Below, in pieces: positions 5,998 to 6,060 of a DNA stretch of 6,060 nucleotides (position 1 is its first letter; every line of letters begins with the position of its first letter). Location of the stretch: assembly GCA_028290165.1 (NCBI GenBank), contig JAQGKJ010000146.1, positions 1 through 6,060 of the forward strand. Direction: 5' to 3'. Source of the DNA: Bradyrhizobium sp. Its GTDB lineage: Bacteria; Pseudomonadota; Alphaproteobacteria; Rhizobiales; Xanthobacteraceae. Position numbers and translations under genes: made by a program. The notes beneath the pieces are model-generated. The model saw nothing but the letters and a program-made list of their open reading frames with translations. It had not been told where the DNA came from and ran no database searches.

Positions 5998-6014
5998 GGC
6001 CTCAGAAAGAGGCC
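5998..6014 (-). promoter_or_regulatory. Hairpin enclosing the ribosome binding site of the chemoreceptor gene
   Basis: On the minus strand GGCCTC, a five-base TTTCT loop and GAGGCC form a perfect 6-bp hairpin just before the start codon. The GAGG that serves as Shine-Dalgarno sequence (plus-strand 6000-6003, six bases from the ATG) lies in the 3' arm of the stem. Folding would hide it from the ribosome and could limit translation. The complementarity is seen directly; regulation is inferred. Confidence 0.55.
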
Positions 6015-6040
6015 GGAAAAGCACCGTCGGCCGTTTAAAA

Positions 6041-6046
6041 ATTATG
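6041..6046 (-). promoter_or_regulatory. Possible -10 element of the chemoreceptor promoter
   Basis: The minus strand reads CATAAT here inside an AT-rich stretch (6034-6058) that stands out from the GC-rich surroundings. A start of transcription near 6034 would give a leader of about 40 bases. With a normal 17-base spacer the -35 box would fall just outside the window, so the promoter cannot be completed. Confidence 0.3.
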
Positions 6047-6060
6047 CTAAATTTTGATGG

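Overview
The window looks like the chromosome of a GC-rich alphaproteobacterium, most likely Bradyrhizobium, Rhodopseudomonas or a close relative (Nitrobacteraceae). This is judged from codon bias, the protein families present and the style of the chemoreceptor. It is an inference from reading the sequence, not a database match.

Region 1 (1-3525, + strand) is a compact operon of a predicted peptide-ligation and transglutaminase system. It starts with the last 32 codons of a gene that resembles the C-terminus of the large transglutaminase/DUF2126 proteins. Twenty bases later comes a long fusion of a circularly permuted ATP-grasp domain and an alpha-E domain, best started at ATG 122. That gene overlaps by four bases (GTGA) a transglutaminase-like cysteine protease-fold protein with an intact Cys184-His227-Asp244 triad. 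Comparative genomics has linked such proteins to synthesis or modification of peptides or protein tags, sometimes beside the proteasome-like protease Anbu. Their true substrate is unknown, and no Anbu gene is visible here.

Region 2 (3526-4223) is an unusually structured intergenic stretch. It holds a five-unit 13-bp tandem repeat, an AT-rich segment, and a leader that can form an H-type pseudoknot or an alternative pairing that masks the ribosome binding site. It then holds an unrecognised 43-residue single-pass membrane protein (3809-3940) and two strong GGAA-related hairpins. The second hairpin appears to carry a 10-bp internal duplication and ends just past the convergent chemoreceptor gene.

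Region 3 (4224-5993, - strand) encodes a complete 589-residue methyl-accepting chemotaxis protein: two membrane segments, a helical periplasmic sensor, HAMP and the cytoplasmic signalling hairpin. Its ribosome binding site lies inside a perfect 6-bp hairpin. It is an orphan receptor with no che genes in view. It converges on the small gene and has no evident functional tie to the transglutaminase operon.
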